From: Eutrigla gurnardus | Taxonomy: Eukaryota; Chordata; Actinopteri; Perciformes; Triglidae | Assembly: GCA_963514095.1 (NCBI GenBank) | Contig: OY741268.1 | Coordinates: 26,053,657 to 26,117,656, forward strand | Length of the DNA stretch: 64,000 bases | Direction of reading: 5' to 3' | In this document: positions 36,625-48,997 of the stretch, piece after piece | Layout of the letters: every line of letters starts with the position of its first letter | Position numbering within the stretch: the stretch's first letter is position 1 | Notes under the pieces: generated by a model | The model's database searches: none | The model's input: only the letters and a program-made list of their open reading frames with translations | Told to the model about the DNA's origin: nothing | Position numbers and translations under genes: made by a program

Positions 36625-36997
36625 AGTACGATGTTAAAAACGTGAAAATCGTAAAATCGATTTTTCAGAAAGTTAAAGTTCTGTTCTTTATTCATTAATT
36701 TTTGTTTAATGGACACACCTTAAGATATTGTTGTTTACAAGAAGATAACATGGAGCAAAGCCAGATGGCAAAAGTTCATTAATTGTTCTTTATATTAATC
36801 CCTTGAGGGATTTTTTGTTTAATAAGAGCAAGGTTTGCACTCAAATCCCAATGGGGAAATTATTTGTAAAATGTTCAATAAAAAACAGCATATTTGAAAT
36901 AATTTCTTTGCCTTTTGTCATTTCACAAAATAATCGTAATCGAAAATCGGATTTTGAGAGAAGAAATCTGGATTTTGGGCAAAATCAAACAACCCTA

Positions 36998-37005
36998 GAC
37001 TGAAG
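36998..37005. repeat. right 8-bp target-site duplication (GACTGAAG)
   Basis: Exact copy of 35898-35905; closes the hAT-type insertion. Confidence 0.9.
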
Positions 37006-40000
37006 CAACTGGAAGAATAGCTTGAAATAGAGATTGATCGTTACTTTTTTAGCTCACTGCCAACTTTACATATCATTGCCTGGAAACAAATTCAAATATG
37101 TTCCCACAAACACGAGGTTCCAGTGACCGGCCTGAACATCTCGACATCTCTCCTGACATCCGTCCTGCCGGTGCCACCGTGTCTTCGCTCTGGAGTGCAT
37201 CTCTGCTGCATCCGACTACTGATAAATGATGCCGCGGAGGTTTTTTGAAGACACGCTTGGCTAAATGGCTGCCGGTAAACAAGACTCTGTGGAACCAAAT
37301 CGTCCTCGCAATCATCCTCCTGCTGTCACAGCTCTTGAAGGCAGGTAGGAATCAGTGTAGCGTTTGCTCCTCACAAAGCTGAATAGGAAAACTAGCGAGA
37401 AGAGACGACTGTAAATGCTCGGCCTGCCCTCTTAACAACCATGTGAAATGCAATACCTGCTGTTGGAACGCGTCGTCCTTTTCTTTGTTGTTTTACTGAA
37501 GTGCATAAGATGTGATGCATTATATGCATCTTAGTTTTGACATCTATGTGCATGGTCCATTTTCTTCCCGGCTGGTTTTTATGCGCCACTGACTCATCGG
37601 TCTCTACTTTGTAACGTTAAACTTTATAGACGCCACAAAGGCTTGTTGATGCTCGGTGCCTAAACCTTCAATTTAGTTTCTAGAATGGTTTAATCAAAGG
37701 GTCAGCTCACCTTGCCGGTATCCAGCCTGGCAGATAGCTTGAGAGTTCTACTCAATTTAAAATAGTTGCAGTTATATATAGATCTATATGATGGGAATGG
37801 CCGTCAGTAGCTGCTTGTTTGTCAACGTTTTCACATACAGACAGTCTGAGGTACATGATGGCTTTAAAGAAGTCATGAAGGATATTTGTGGGGGTCATTA
37901 ATCTTCTCGGCCTGTAAGAGAGGGGAAGATTGAAAGAAAATCAGAAAAGGCTGAATTTTGAAATTACATTTGCATTGTTGCATCTCTAGTTCAGTCATAT
38001 ATATATAATGGTCAGTTATTACTATCATTATGTAAGGAGCTGTAATGGCAGTGGTCATAAACAGCCTGACACGTTGCCGGTGCAACAGAGATATCAAAGG
38101 GAAACAAGAAAAGACAGAGGGAAGGATGTAATGGCTGCTGGGTAAATTGTGCTTAATAGTGTAAAAACCTTTAAAATTAATTGAGCAACCGAATGTTACT
38201 CCATCCTCCTCATGCGTGCTCGCAGCTATGAGGAGTCCTAATGGAAATGGCTTCGTCCTTGTCTCGGAGCCGCAAGTGTGTGGAGATCATATTTTATCAC
38301 ATTATTCTTTTTTTTTTTCATTATTATTAGAGACCCGTGATATTAATGTTGCAAAATACACGGTGAGTTATGGTAAACAATAAACAGCACGCCGAGGTAT
38401 GCAACTGTGACCACGTTAAACACCAACAATCGGCAGCTATTAACCAGATGTGGCTTTCCATTAAGAGCAGATCATTTACATGATCGGACTATAGCACCAT
38501 TCATCATCAACAGGCGGGAGGTCCTGGCCCTTCTTACACCATAAACTGTTTAAGCAATGCACAGACATGCATGCAACCTTTTTGTCCAGCTCAAGTCATT
38601 TAAATACAAATTGCATGAGGAAATTCAACCTTAACGTATATTGAAAGGAAATGAGAAGAAAACTTGGGGGGTCAGCTTTCAGGAGCAGGAGTCAGAAAAA
38701 GGCTTCAGTGCAACGTTTTCAATTATCTCCCATCTCAGTGTGCCGGACAGTAGGTGTGGGCCAATATGAGAGCCAGGCCACTGTATCTATGTGGTCTGAG
38801 ATTGTTAGCTGACCCAGTATTCAGCCAGGGTTTCATGCTTCACAGAGCCTCGCTGCAATCTACTCCACTGTAGCACCCGAGAAATAAGGGTGGCCGGGTG
38901 GTGGGCTATAGTGGGCCTTGATACACTTCGTCTTTGCCCGCGGGGCTGTCTTTCTCCAGCAATCAAAAAGCCGGGCCCCAGCAGCCACCGTCCCTCACAG
39001 AAGAGCTCCGATTCTCTGCTCAGCCATTGGGGGGGTTTATAGGCTATTCCCTGGGAAGCAACAATTATTCCATTGCAATGAATGCATGCACAACCGTGGC
39101 GCGGCGTATCACGTGACCTTCTTCCAGATTATGAACACATCTAGTGCCGACGGCGAGCACTTCAATCTCTCTGGAAAATGAAGGTATGCAGTGCCTTTCT
39201 AATGTCTGAGGAGGGGAAAAGCCACAAATGGCCTGAAATGACACTTTAAAAAAAAAAAAATCCCTGATCTGATGAAGCATCTTACAGTCACACGCTCATA
39301 AAGATGATGTGATACTTAGGATGATGAGTCCGACGTCTGCAGTGACTCGGACCAGATCTGCATGCTGTCCCCCAGAGGCTCCGGGTGCATCCTCTTCCAT
39401 CCCGACTCAACGAGTGGGCATCGTGGATCCAGCCCGAGATAAATCATATTGGTTTAAATTGAGCAATGATCTAATTTTTGGAGGTGCTGAGGGACAAGAG
39501 AGGAAGGATGGAGGAGGGGGGGGAAGACACTGATCCTTTGGTACAAAATGCAATTTTCTGACTCCTCCTGTCACATCTGCTTGCTTTGACCATTTAGCGC
39601 CGACACTGCTGCCTCGGGGGTCCTCGGCATGGAGACGTGACCGGCCCCCCCGGTTTGCCACGGCAGCATGCAAGACACTCACTCACATATACAATTAGTT
39701 CAGAAGATCATGGAGGGGGGAGACAATATTCAGTGTGTTTCTAAGCCGAGCATTTTAATGACTGGCCGCGTATCCCTGAAAATATTGTCTTTCTCAGTGT
39801 AAAGTGTTTACAGAACTTCAGCAACTTGAATCCACAACCAGGGAGGGAGCTTTTTTTCCTCGTTGCCACAGTGAAGAGGAGAGCCTTGAATAAACACACG
39901 ACAGGCTAGATTATTACACCAACTAGAAGTAATGGTTTGGGAGCAGCATGAGTGACCATTACTGTCTGTTTTAAAAGCCCAAAGACCCAAACAAACAGCA

Positions 40001-41226
40001 GGCCGTGTCACTTCCTACATGCTCGTTAACGTTTGAATCTCCATCGAGAGCACCGCAGGTGACTCGTTGTCACCTCCACTGTTGCTGTGATGAAACCAGC
40101 GGTGTATTTACGCTAGTAACGCACCGTGACCGACTCGCCTCCTGACCGCCACCGTGACTAAATCAAACGGACGTCTGTATTTGGCCGGTTGAGAGTCGGA
40201 GGATCGTCACTGTGAAAGGACAAACGGTGGTAATGTGGTGTTTATGGGATCTAGTTTATTTTCTTTCGTCCCAACATAAATGTGTAGAGCTCCCCCGGCT
40301 GTTTCGGGAAGGTAACGCTGAGTCATCCAACGTTATTTGGCCGTGTTTAGAGGAAACACCTATTTTTTTATTTCCCTTGCCCAAAAAAATACTGATTCTC
40401 CAGTATGGATTAATGGTTTCAATCACATCGTCTTTTTCAAATTGAGGTCCAGTGTTTTTCTGATCAGGCATCTAACGTCTTTTTTATCTCGTTACATTTG
40501 TTTGTATTGAAATGAAGATGATTGGGCACATATTGAAATATTAATCGGACAAATATTGGATATTTAGGATAAATTCATTGTTGTATTAATCATGGCTTTG
40601 ACGATAATCTTGAGAATAAGTGACAATCAGCAGTTGGCGCCGCTGCATCGATAGATCGCAAGAGGAAGTAATGCAATATATTCCTATATCGATATTTTGT
40701 TAAAAGCGATTAGGTTCCGAAAAAAGTAATAGTGCAGAAACATCTTGTCCTTTTTTGTGTTTATATGCCGAGCAGCATTGTCTCTGTTGTGTCCTCCTCT
40801 GCCGTAAATGTCTTATTTTGCTTCTACTTAATACCTGCAATGAACAGGAAGTGCCGCTCCTCATGGCCGTCGCCGATTAACGTGATAAAGATGATTAGAG
40901 CGGCGGTCTAAACCTGCGGCGGGGTGATATCCAGTAATGCCTCGGTCTGCCTGAGCTCCAGGCTCGCTGTCACGGAGTTCGTCCACAGGATTCACTGGCA
41001 GGCGTCTCGCGGGTTTCCATTTAATAGTGACTGTGACATTCTAACCTCTGAGAAATGTTCCAGATTAACGCCGACGGAGTTCAGCACGGAGGAGAAATAA
41101 TCTGCTTCATCCAATATGTGCACCATGAGCTCTGTGGAGGTGTCCGTGGCCTTGACGACAACATTACATGCTCACCAGTGGAGGTGTGTGACCCCCACCA
41201 TTGTCACCACCACCACCACTTCCTCC

Positions 41227-41246
41227 CACACACACACACACACACA
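41227..41246. repeat. (CA)n microsatellite after CAC-rich tract
   Basis: 20 bases of CA repeat just after a CAC-rich stretch at about 41200-41220. Confidence 0.9.
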
Positions 41247-42593
41247 TTACGCCATGCAAAGGCTTATCCTCCCAAGAGTTATCTTTACTGAAGCCTTCAG
41301 AGAATCTAATCAGGAGAGCTCTGCGTGGAAACCTGAGTGCAGTTTATTGTGCCGCGCTGTCCTTCTAGATAGCACTCACACACTCTCCTCGACACACGGG
41401 GCAACATGCCGCACATTTAGTCCTCGGATGACGCCCCGTCAAATGGACAACACAAGCCGCGTGCTGCAGAGATAACAGGAACTTCTTTCTGTAATGGTGT
41501 CGTTGCTCTCTCCGGCTGTAAATGGGCTGCAGTCTGATTGCTGCCTCGCGGAGCGGAGATTGTCCAGTGGATCAGTATTTGTACAGCAGCAGGAGGAGCC
41601 TCACATCCCCCCGGGGGTGCAGGCACAGCCATGCCTACAGATTGGAGCCCTCTGGGAGGCAGAGAGGCTGGGAACCCTCTTGGGGAGCGAGGGTGGGGGT
41701 GTACATGGGGGTCACATACGCATATTTTCCCGAAGAACGACGATCGGGTTTCCTATTCGTTTCTCTGCCTCGGTCCTCACTACATCGAGGCTGAGACGAG
41801 ATGTCTGCATGCTAAACGAGCCGCTCCTTGATGACTGTGACATTTGAGCTACTAATTATTATGTTCTCTCATGCACTGTTCCTCCGCTGACTCTAAATCA
41901 CTGTTTGAACATCTCAGGTGAGGAGCCGCCCGCTCAGATTACGAGGGAGAATAAAAAACGTGAATCAGAATGCAGCCTAGTAATCCTGAACATGTAATTA
42001 ACTGCCTATTGTAGCACCAGACATGTAATTTAGAGACTTGAATATGTAAAAGTGTTACCTTTTTTATTATTTAGATGACATTTTTGTACCTGAAATGAAG
42101 TTTTCTTTCTCTTAGCTTGACGGTGCTCGACCCCACAGCCAAATAAAACTTGTCAGACGATCCCGGTACCCACAGAAACTCCGTTAACTCTCACTTTGAG
42201 CCTCTCATCCCCGCCTGCCATGCAGCTAACGAGAACGGGAGGTGAGAAGTGTACACAATAAATGACCTCTGTGCTGCAGAGACCTCTTTCACCTTACGGA
42301 AGCATCTGCGGTCATGTCAGAGGAGCAGCTAACGGGTCTACACCCTCCAGCTGTAAAAAAAAAGAAAGAAAGAAGGGTTCTATCATAGCTCTAATCTTGG
42401 TTCATTTGGAGGCCACTGCATCTGAAACTCATTCTATTAGAAAAGAGTGCAATCAGATCAAGATGTCTCCGGCCTGACGGCGAGTCGGGCGGAAACTTCG
42501 AAGCGACATCTTCACTCGCTGACATCCATCTGTTCAAATGGGCCGTTGTAACATGTTCCCCTCCACCCTGTTATCCTTATCATTATCCCCTTT

Positions 42594-42727
<134 letters not shown>

Positions 42728-44506
42728 CTGTGTGACCTGGCTCTGCTGTCTGACCATGGGAAATCACAGAAGTGCACCCTGACATGCTCTCTCCCCACTT
42801 GGACTTTTTCAAATGTAAGAGGATTTTTTTTTTTATCTCGCCATCTTCAAAGGATGCTAATTTGAAATTCAAATTTCACAGACATGTTCTATTCAAAATA
42901 ACTACAGAAAGAATGTTGTATTTCAATATCTTACCCGGTAACATCTGACTGCTCATTAAGCCAAGTGAGAGAGGGCAAATTCTCGACAGCCGCTCTCCCC
43001 CCAGCATTTTCATGAGCTATCACCTATACGGGAGAATTCCCTTTGGGTCCTATAGAGCGTACCCTTTGTGGCCCTTATGGTTAGCAGGGATTCTTCAGGA
43101 CTGGGCCGATGTGCCACAATCAATACACTGAGACATTGTGCTTCCTTCCTGTGAATGGGCTCATGTATTTTCCTCTTCAGTGACGGTGCTTGTAAAAACT
43201 GAGCTTATTCAGGATTTCTCATACAAGAGATACCGTATCTTTTCTAAAGTCACAAATACTTTACAAATATTAGTAGTTGTACATGCCATAACTTGGTAAA
43301 CAATAAGTATACATTTTAAATCACAGACTGAGGGAAGTAGAAAGTGTCCTGTAGTTTAAATTAGAGTATGCTTAAATGAACATTGGGAAGGATCTGAAAG
43401 ATGATTGACTGCAGCCCTTTGATGGATTCCTGCTGCGTGCAGGATTTATCCCAGAGGTGCTTCACCTCCTTGATGTATGTCAGGACTGTAGGTGTAAGCT
43501 GCTTGGCCAACGCTCAGAAGTGGAGGAAGACATTTTCCTTCTAAGTCCCATCTCCATTCCACTCCCTGCCTCTGTGACCAGCTAATAAAATCCAGGCTTG
43601 GTCGCTGCCAGATTTGGGCTGAATATCGTCCTTCTCCTGTCGGGACCATCACGTCATCCTGGTCCTTAAATAAGCACAGTCATGACCTTTTATAACCCTA
43701 GTTCTAGGTGCTAAGGATGCGTGGGTATGAGAGTTTATCACAGATTGGGTGGGAAAAAAACTCAAAAAGTTGACTGTGGTGAATTTCCATTAGCAGGATA
43801 AAGTTGTTTATCTCACTTTAATGATGGAGAAGTGAAAATGACAGCCTCATTAAAAACATAAATGAATACAGAAAGTATAATTTAATTAAAAAAACAGACT
43901 CTCACATGTTTCATATTTTCAGGCGTATTTATGGGTTAGGGTTAGATGATAATAAACAAGATGATTTATTTAAAATGGTTTGATTATTTGTGTTTTTTTT
44001 TCACTAAAAGTGGATCACTCACAAAAGCTTTCTCTCTGTGATGCAATTAAAATACATTTCTGCAACGAACGTTTCTTTTTTTGTAAGCTTAAGTGATTCA
44101 AGTAAGATTAAGGGGCATTTTTAAAGAGTTTGAAGAATATTTTGCATACTTATCGGGATAATAATGTGAATAGCAATGATTTTGATCAGGATAATCTAGT
44201 AGGAAGGTATCGGTGCCTTAGATGACGGTCAGCAAGCTTTGTATCTTGATGGCTCACCTTGTCATACAGAGAGACCTGTGATCAAACGGAGGGTTTAATT
44301 CAGGTTATAGCATCGAGGCCGGCAAAGCTGAATAAATATTAGCAAATGATTCTTACCAGTTCTGTCATCTAAGGGCCGATGAAAGCGATTTTAGAAGCTT
44401 TTTTTTTAATGTTGGTTATTCGCACGTCTCACGGAACGGAGACGCTTCCGTTTTATTAAATGTATCAATCCACACCGACTTCAAGTGGAGAGAAGGCTGT
44501 TTAAAT

Positions 44507-44658
<152 letters not shown>

Positions 44659-45272
44659 GAACTAACCGTATCCGTCTTAACTGAACTAGACTCTCCCGGT
44701 CTGTCTGTGAGCTTGACCAGACAGATTCCCCTCACTCATTACGGTGGGCTGTGAAATAAAATCAATGAATCAATATTGTACCTACAAACAGTAATTTCTT
44801 GTCATGGAGCTGACAGGAAAACTATTTTGGTCCAGTAAACGCGTGCTGTCAGTTCGGCTGGTGAAGGCGGGTTAGCGAGCCGAGCTGACAGGCGGGCTGA
44901 GACGTTTACGGAAGACTGACTCACCACAGGATCGTATGATAGCAGATATGGGATTGTAGCCTGATTTCAAACGCTGAACTACTAATAGATCCTGATGGTT
45001 GATTCTGTTTTGCAACCAATCGTATAAATCTGTGTTGAAGGCCATATCATAGCATATCAGTACGTTATTTCCCCTGATTTGTAGCCTTTAACTGTTATAT
45101 TTGTATCCGACTGTGTAATTATGCCTGAGTTCAGCTGATTTAACACTTATGACGTGAAAGCCAAACCTTTCGTAGCGGTCTGCGGTCTCTCAGAGGTCTA
45201 CGATAGAACCTCAGAGAGATCAAATCAAACTATGTGTATAAACCTGAGACTGTTTATGATACAAACAACAAG

Positions 45273-45280
45273 GTCGCTGC
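45273..45280. repeat. left 8-bp target-site duplication (GTCGCTGC)
   Basis: Repeated exactly at 45658-45665 on the other side of the 377-bp element. Confidence 0.92.
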
Positions 45281-45657
45281 TAGGGGTGAGTATTGGCAAG
45301 AACCTAACGATACGATATGTATCACGATACTTTGGTCACGATACGATACGTATCACGATATTGCGATATAAATAAAGATGAAAACAGAAGTACCTGTATA
45401 TGTACATCAGATGATATTGATCAGAGGAAAAATTGAGTCAAAACTATTTCATTCAAAACAGCCTCTCCATTTTATTAATTCCCATGAAATTCACTGGAAT
45501 AAATATTGAAAATACAATGAAAAAGGATAAAGTACTGCATTCACAACGCATCTTTTTTTTTTTTTTTAAATCGATCTTTGGAGTTGAAAAATCGATATTG
45601 TATTGGGCGGCAAAGTATCGCAATACATTGCCGTATGGATGTTTTTACCCACCCCTA
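45281..45657. mobile_element. hAT-type miniature element, 377 bp
   Basis: The left end is TAGGGGTGAGTA; the right end read on the minus strand is TAGGGGTGGGTA, one mismatch in 12. Exact 8-bp duplications GTCGCTGC flank it. Subterminal repeats of CGATACGATA and CACGATA type fill the left side and their relatives (TATCGCAATAC, ATCGATATTG) the right. These are the features of hAT-superfamily miniature elements. A T15 run is at about 45552-45566. It encodes nothing: the open frames at 45154-45375 and 45433-45684 cross its borders. Confidence 0.92.
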
Positions 45658-45665
45658 GTCGCTGC
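45658..45665. repeat. right 8-bp target-site duplication (GTCGCTGC)
   Basis: Exact copy of 45273-45280. Confidence 0.92.
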
Positions 45666-47416
45666 CGTCTTTATGCCGATATAACATTATTTTATGTGTT
45701 GATGAAGCAGCTACAGTGTTAGCATAGCCTACGTCCAATCAACATGAACTCCATTCAGAAAACAGTTGCTTGCTTATCGTCTTGCCGATAGACTGAACAA
45801 ACTATGACTTCAGCATCACATTTATCCGTTTTATTGCAATTAAATCACAACAAATGTTTTTGTTATACCGCTGTAGTAAACCAGCAGATGTGTCTTGCTA
45901 TACACCATGCATACAGCCTAATAAAATACACAGAGCACCTCTGGGTGATGATGTGAGCTCAGACAGGACGCTGTGATTGATGTAACATTGTCGACGTGGA
46001 GGTAAGCCCCGTCTCCACTTGGGCGCCTAACTCGGGTGATGACACCTTAAGTGTGCATTGGTTGAACGCTTATCCTCACAGCTGGCGTCTTACTTCTAGT
46101 GAGGCCCAGTAAGACGATTGTTGACCTAACTGAAGAACTTTCCTTTTAAACTGGCGCCTCCATTTCCAGACGTCTGAAGGCAACAGGTGTCGTTCCATCT
46201 GCAGTCTCTAAATGGAGGGATGTTGCACGCCGTCATGTGACAATAACACCCAGCAGCTTGTAACATTTATCTGCAAACCAGCATGAGACGGATCATCCCA
46301 TGCTTATGTGCACATCAAATTTGTTTTTTTGAGTAATTATTCTACATGGTTTCGACTGCAAATCAACAGGCGTGTTGTCACCTGGAGCCCCACATCTTTA
46401 ATTTCAGCATACATGTGGCCATTGGAGACACTGTTTGTGCTCATTTCTTTTATTGTTATAGCTCCCACAGTTCCAATTTATTTGTGGATCATTACCTGGG
46501 TGATGTTTATTTTGCAATATAAAGATTAAGCAGGCAACTATTTTGTTTCCAAATTATGGGTGAAATGGTAAAATCGAATTAAATCAAAGTTTGAAAACGA
46601 TTTCAGTAACAAACGACCAAAAGGCTTGAACACATTAAACCCTACTTTCATGGTATTTATTGCAAGGTTTATTGCTCATCGTGATGACAAATTAAACGGC
46701 ACACTGTTGCACACAGAACACATGGTGACAATGGGATCAGCAACTCGTCCACAAAAGTCATCATCTGCTATCCGTATCTGCAGCGCTGCGACTCCCACAC
46801 AGCGTGGTCGGCGCCTCATCGGCGGGGAGAGAACGCCGCCGTTCACAGAGATGAAAGTAACGATTGTCACGGCCGCGAGCACACCCGCCTCTAACGTATG
46901 ATAATTTATTCTTTCTGAACGCACCCTTGTGCCCAAGCGTTGCCACAGGTGTGCCGAAGGAGCCGGGCCACAGAATTACCAACAGTGTGTTTGGAATGCT
47001 GCTGACCCACTTGACAGGACACACTTGACTGCGGTCCGGCCGCACCGCTGGGTGCAAAGCACACCGAGTCCTCGGTGGCGTCTTGTGCACCCAGAGGTGA
47101 TAAAAACAAACCTGCAGTGAGACGGGCCTGACACCAGAGCGGAGCCTGACGACAGACAGGCATCACATGTTGGGAAAAACACCACAGAGCAAGTGGTAAT
47201 CAATCCATGCGTGTTAAAGTCTGCATATTTTTTCTTTTTTCCCCGAGTCAGCAGCAGCTGTTGTTGCAGCTTTAAATTCCTCATATATCATACTGCTCAC
47301 ATTGTTTATCCCGCTGTAATATTATGTATATGCAGGTTTCAGATTTAACTAGAGTCACTTCTAAAACATCGGTGCTGGATCACTAATAGGGTGCTTTTCA
47401 ATAGGCTCACGTCTCC
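45666..47416. other. noncoding, no feature recognised
   Basis: A GC-richer patch at 46740-47130 gives overlapping open frames on both strands (for example 46626-46901 plus, 46761-47090 minus), none with a recognisable domain. I treat them as chance frames. Confidence 0.5.
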
Positions 47417-47490
47417 TTACATTTACATTTACATTTCGGGCATTTAGCGGACGCTTTTATCCAAGGCGACTTGCAATAAGTACATTTGTT
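47417..47490. mobile_element. LINE/SINE tail fragment with ACATTT repeats
   Basis: Three ACATTT units are followed by gcatttagcggacgctttta and then tccaaggcgacttgcaataa. This is the complement of the CGCTTTGGATAAAAGCGTC-type tail shared by many fish SINEs and LINEs, so the element points to the minus strand with its repeat tail on the left. No target duplication is clear. Which family it belongs to is uncertain. Confidence 0.6.
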
Positions 47491-47923
47491 GGAAGAAAGT
47501 CCACCAGATGCAAAGTGCAGTCTCCTTGATTCCTTTCCTCGCCTCCTCTCCGAGAGGAGATGAGAGTGGAGGAGGCGACGCGGGGAGGGAGTAGTCTAGG
47601 CAACAGGCGTTTTAATGAAACGAGACGTCCTCGCCTCCTTGTCATATTAAACCTGTAGGTCAGTTAAATGAAGTGAGGGTCAGCTGCTTTTGTTACAGCG
47701 CCGTATTTTATGATCTCCGTCGGTGTTCATGCCAACTTATGTATTCAATTTGAATTAGATTCATAACGTGGCATAATGTGACGGGAATGTTCAGAAGTCA
47801 TGCACCGCACGCAGGCTGAGAGCGGGAGTGAGTGACAGGGAGATAGATGGGGATCATTCAGCCGCCGCCCCCCCAAATCAATTATTTCCTCCAATTTAGA
47901 CATCTGCACCTGCACGGACCCGT

Positions 47924-47936
47924 CCCCCCCCCCCCC
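47924..47936. repeat. C13 mononucleotide run
   Basis: 13 consecutive cytosines followed by tcctcc. Confidence 0.9.
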
Positions 47937-48438
47937 TCCTCCACATTGCTTTTAAAATGATGTATTGTAGGCTGCTCATGTAGGCCTATGATTGTTCTTT
48001 CCCCATTTACTTTAATGATGAGAGAATCTGCTTCCAGTTGCCTAATTACAGCGATTTCCATGCATGCAGCGATGTCACTGCAGCAGCGATCGCTGGACAT
48101 TCAAGAAGCAAAACTTATGAGTTATGAAACTGTATGCTAGTTATAAAGTTGACAGAACTAAACTTTCAGTTTTTCTGAAATAATCAAAGAAGTTATGCTG
48201 CTGTTCTTCATGCGTTAATGCGCACCGAATCTCAGCAGCAGACAGCAGCTCAGCTGTGTTCACATTTTAGAGGACGTTCTGTGTTCTTACTGGTAATGTG
48301 TAATCATTCAGCATTCTTGGACAACATGTCACAATCATGGTTGAATTGGATGTTTAAGATGTTGAGGTGAAATGTCATTAAGATGCGGCGGGAACAGAGC
48401 CTCAATAGGTGCCACACAAAAGGTGAAGGGCTGAAAGA

Positions 48439-48442
48439 TTAA
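48439..48442. repeat. left TTAA target duplication
   Basis: TTAA next to the left terminal repeat of the 551-bp element; matched by TTAA at 48994-48997. Confidence 0.8.
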
Positions 48443-48993
48443 AGCCCCAGTCGGCAACATCTTTTTTTGATCATATTCACTGAAGCCGACACTACGCTCC
48501 GATAGAACAACATAAAACATCCGGTTTTAGAAAAAAAAGCGTGCCTCTACGTGCACGTAGAGCCTGTTGTTTGTTTTGCAAAAAATCGACAGAGCCCGGA
48601 TCATCCTGTCCAATCAGCACGCAGGTCTGTGTTCGTTCACACACAGAGCCCCTCCCCCCTCGGGTCGTACCACTATCACAGGGGGGAGGCGGAGGGAAGT
48701 AGCAACAAGCTTCCAATTCCTCGTTAAAAACCGAAACGAGGAGGTCCAAAACAACCAAGGAAAAGAAAACACCGGTGGAAAAGAAGGAACAAAAGAAAGA
48801 TGGCGACGGTGCCTGTGATAAAACCAGAGTCAACATGGGACCCGCGTTTCAAAGGTGGCGTGATCTAAGGGATTTCAAAGGGCACAAAGTCGAGGGGGAG
48901 GAGCTCGGTGGTCGTGGGGGAGGAGCCTGAGAGTTGTAAACATTCAAAATCTGACAGAGTGCCCTCGATCCGCCAGACTTGCCGACTGGGACT
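48443..48993. mobile_element. TTAA-flanked inverted-repeat element (551 bp), Kolobok- or piggyBac-like
   Basis: The left end is AGCCCCAGTCGGCAA and the right end read on the minus strand is AGTCCCAGTCGGCAA, one mismatch in 15, each bordered by TTAA. TTAA target duplications are typical of the Kolobok and piggyBac superfamilies; TTAAAG-type ends favour Kolobok-like miniature elements. The interior is GC-richer than its surroundings and carries overlapping open frames (48492-48836 minus, 48567-48818 plus) that show no transposase features. It is a non-autonomous element. Confidence 0.85.
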
Positions 48994-48997
48994 TTAA
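48994..48997. repeat. right TTAA target duplication
   Basis: Matches 48439-48442 and abuts the right terminal repeat. Confidence 0.8.

Larger units (their letters stand above)
35906..36997. mobile_element. hAT-type non-autonomous element, interrupted by a LINE
   Basis: The ends are imperfect inverted repeats: TAGGCCTGTTCGATT on the left and, read on the minus strand, TAGGGTTGTTTGATT on the right. Exact 8-bp duplications GACTGAAG flank it at 35898-35905 and 36998-37005. An 8-bp target duplication with TAGGG-like ends is the hallmark of hAT-superfamily transposons. Subterminal sequence is rich in AATCG repeats. After removing the inserted LINE and one copy of its target duplication the element is about 422 bp, too short to encode a transposase, so it was moved in trans. 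No transposase remnant is visible. Confidence 0.88.

Noticed and set aside
40600..40720. CGATA/ATCGAT-rich stretch resembling subterminal repeats of hAT elements
   Set aside because: No terminal repeat or 8-bp duplication was found on either side.
46626..47166. Cluster of overlapping open frames on both strands
   Set aside because: A GC-richer patch lowers stop-codon density in several frames at once; none resembles a protein family.
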